Below, one piece after another: positions 62,521-64,000 of a stretch of 64,000 nucleotides of DNA (positions are counted from its first letter, which is position 1; each line of letters starts with the position of its first letter). Source of the DNA: Anarhynchus alexandrinus (taxonomy: Eukaryota > Chordata > Aves > Charadriiformes > Charadriidae). The stretch is from contig VUYV01000062.1 of NCBI GenBank assembly GCA_008711295.1, positions 3,287,927-3,351,926 on the forward strand, in the 5' to 3' direction. Below the pieces are notes generated by a model. That model saw only the letters and a program-made list of their open reading frames with translations. It was not told where the DNA came from and made no database searches. Both the position numbers and the translations under genes were made by a program.

Positions 62521-64000
62521 GTACTCATATTTCTGTTCCCATTCCGATATTCCCCAAATGTTACCTGAAATGAAGAACCCTAATAATTACACTTGCTAAA
62601 ATACTGTGTACAAACAAAAGGTTTTTGTTTTAAGGTTTTTGGCAGAGTCAGGAAGACAATGACAATGTTTTAGTAAACATTTTGCAACTATGAAAATATG
62701 TAAGATATGGACAGAAACTTAACCCTGTGGTTTATGTTCAGGTAGAATTGAACACTATATTGCAATATTTGTGCCATTGACTTAACACACAGGCATGGCC
62801 ACTGAAATATATCTTGTTCTGATCAAAGTAGCAACTTTCTCACAAGTTTGAAATTTTGTGTACGTCTTCTCGTTACAACTTTTGACATGATTAAAATTAT
62901 ATTGGTAGTGCATCCTGCATTGAAACTTGTCCATTAGAATTGCTTAAATCCTGTGTACTGGATTATTTTGCTTTTGGGTTTTTTTTTTCAGTTATTGCTG
63001 GCATTTGATGTTTATGGTTCACCGTTGCAAATCACATTGCTAGGTTAAACAGTGTAATAGGGGAACAAAAGTAGAAGGGGCATTCTTGTGTACAGTCCCA
63101 ACAGTGGAAGATGGGAGACTAGGTGCTGAATTCAAGTTTGTGGACAGGTGATCAAGTTTGGGAAAGGCATTATGCATTTGAATAGGCTTTGGGGAAGGCT
63201 AAAAGGCAATATTTGAAAAAGGCATGCAGAACACTGCTGCAGTTTATTGGACAAATTTGGACAGATGTGTGGGATGGTGTCTTTGAATGTCAATGTAGTA
63301 GCAGAGCGGCAGTCCAGCGGGAGTCTTTGAGTCTTTGCATCAATGTATGGAGCGTTTTCTCTTGTGATACTGCTAGCTTTTCTTTTTGTTACAGAGCAGT
63401 TGCAAGGAAAGCAGGAAGGTTTTTTTATGCTGCTATATTAAGGTCAGAAGCTTTTTGCATCTGTAGAGGAGAGCGAGGCAGAATTTGAGTCTTTTATCTC
63501 TTCAGTGCATTGAGACAGGAGCTCTAAAGAGGGACTTGTATGGTTGCTAGTCTCTCGAAAAACAGACCTTTGCCTGCTCTACAGCAAGCCGTGCCCTGAG
63601 GAATCTTTTCAAAGTTGATGATCAAGGAGTGAGACATTTGATCTGTGCTTGCTGTAAAAGCCTGTGTTTTCATGATGGCTTTTTTGCTAATAAATTTCCA
63701 CACCATAGTTGAGACTGTTCTGTTACTTTGTTAACCTCAGTTTTCCCATTTATAACCTGTCCTCAACTTCTCTGCATCACCAAACTCATTTCGTCTCATT
63801 TTCTTTTTTTAGTTCAATTATACATTTAGTAGCAGGGAGTGAGGGGACCAAAAGTAGCCTAGAAAAATGTGAGTTTAAGTTGCAGTTTATAGGGAAAGTT
63901 CAGCAGAAACGGGAATTCTTTTCCTTTCTTCTTTCTACTGTTTCTTCTTTCTTTCTGGATCTGAATAATATTTCTGGTTAATTTGAAAGCTTATTTTCCT
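62521..64000 (+). other. CHD9: CHD9 intron, open at window end
   Basis: It begins GTACTC after the last exon. No continuation of the second BRK domain (expected to start VGGAF in this family) is found up to 64000, so the gene runs on. There is no repeat or RNA gene that I recognise. Confidence 0.85.

Noticed and set aside
62521..64000. Possible last BRK exon
   Set aside because: I looked for the conserved continuation of the second BRK domain in all plus frames and did not find it before the window end.

Overview
The window is a stretch of vertebrate, almost certainly bird, nuclear DNA. It carries most of one gene on the plus strand: CHD9, a subfamily III chromodomain-helicase-DNA-binding ATPase. 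The bird assignment rests on avian-style CR1 LINE fragments (best at 11841-11965), compact AT-rich introns, and exons that read as a close but distinct copy of mammalian CHD9. CHD6, CHD7 and CHD8 fit less well, because the Ser-rich region, the PPSSKK segment and the post-chromodomain sequence are CHD9-type. The species cannot be told from the window.

Layout. 1-12060 is non-coding DNA with no recognisable exon. It lies either upstream of the gene or, more likely, inside a long intron after the large N-terminal CHD9 exon, which is not in the window. 12060-13190 is a CpG island containing a (GAT)n microsatellite, a CTCF-like site, ETS- and YY1-like motifs, a 21-bp palindrome, two short uORFs and a tiny first coding exon at 12720-12749. 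13827-62520 holds 35 further coding exons with consensus splice sites and a continuous reading frame. 62521-64000 is intron; the last CHD9 exons lie beyond the window.

Protein. Joining the 36 exons gives 6297 nt, or exactly 2099 codons, with no stop or frameshift. In order it contains a basic Lys-rich N-terminal region, two chromodomains, the Snf2-type two-lobed ATPase ([30 protein letters not shown]), a SANT/SLIDE-type DNA-binding region ([13 protein letters not shown]), a long Ser/Asp/Glu-rich segment, a first BRK domain and the start of a second.

Most notable points. (1) The CpG-island exon encodes MSSAKRPRGR and splices in phase to PPSSKK. This creates an AT-hook core (RPRGRPP) across the junction and implies an internal promoter giving an N-terminally short CHD9. 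(2) One intron (56354-58386) is GC-AG, and the exon before it has a NAGNAG tandem acceptor. (3) The Ser tract is a TCN codon repeat. (4) There are several old repeats and hairpin-forming patches. I found no sign of a novel multi-gene system, RNA gene, CRISPR array or viral insertion.
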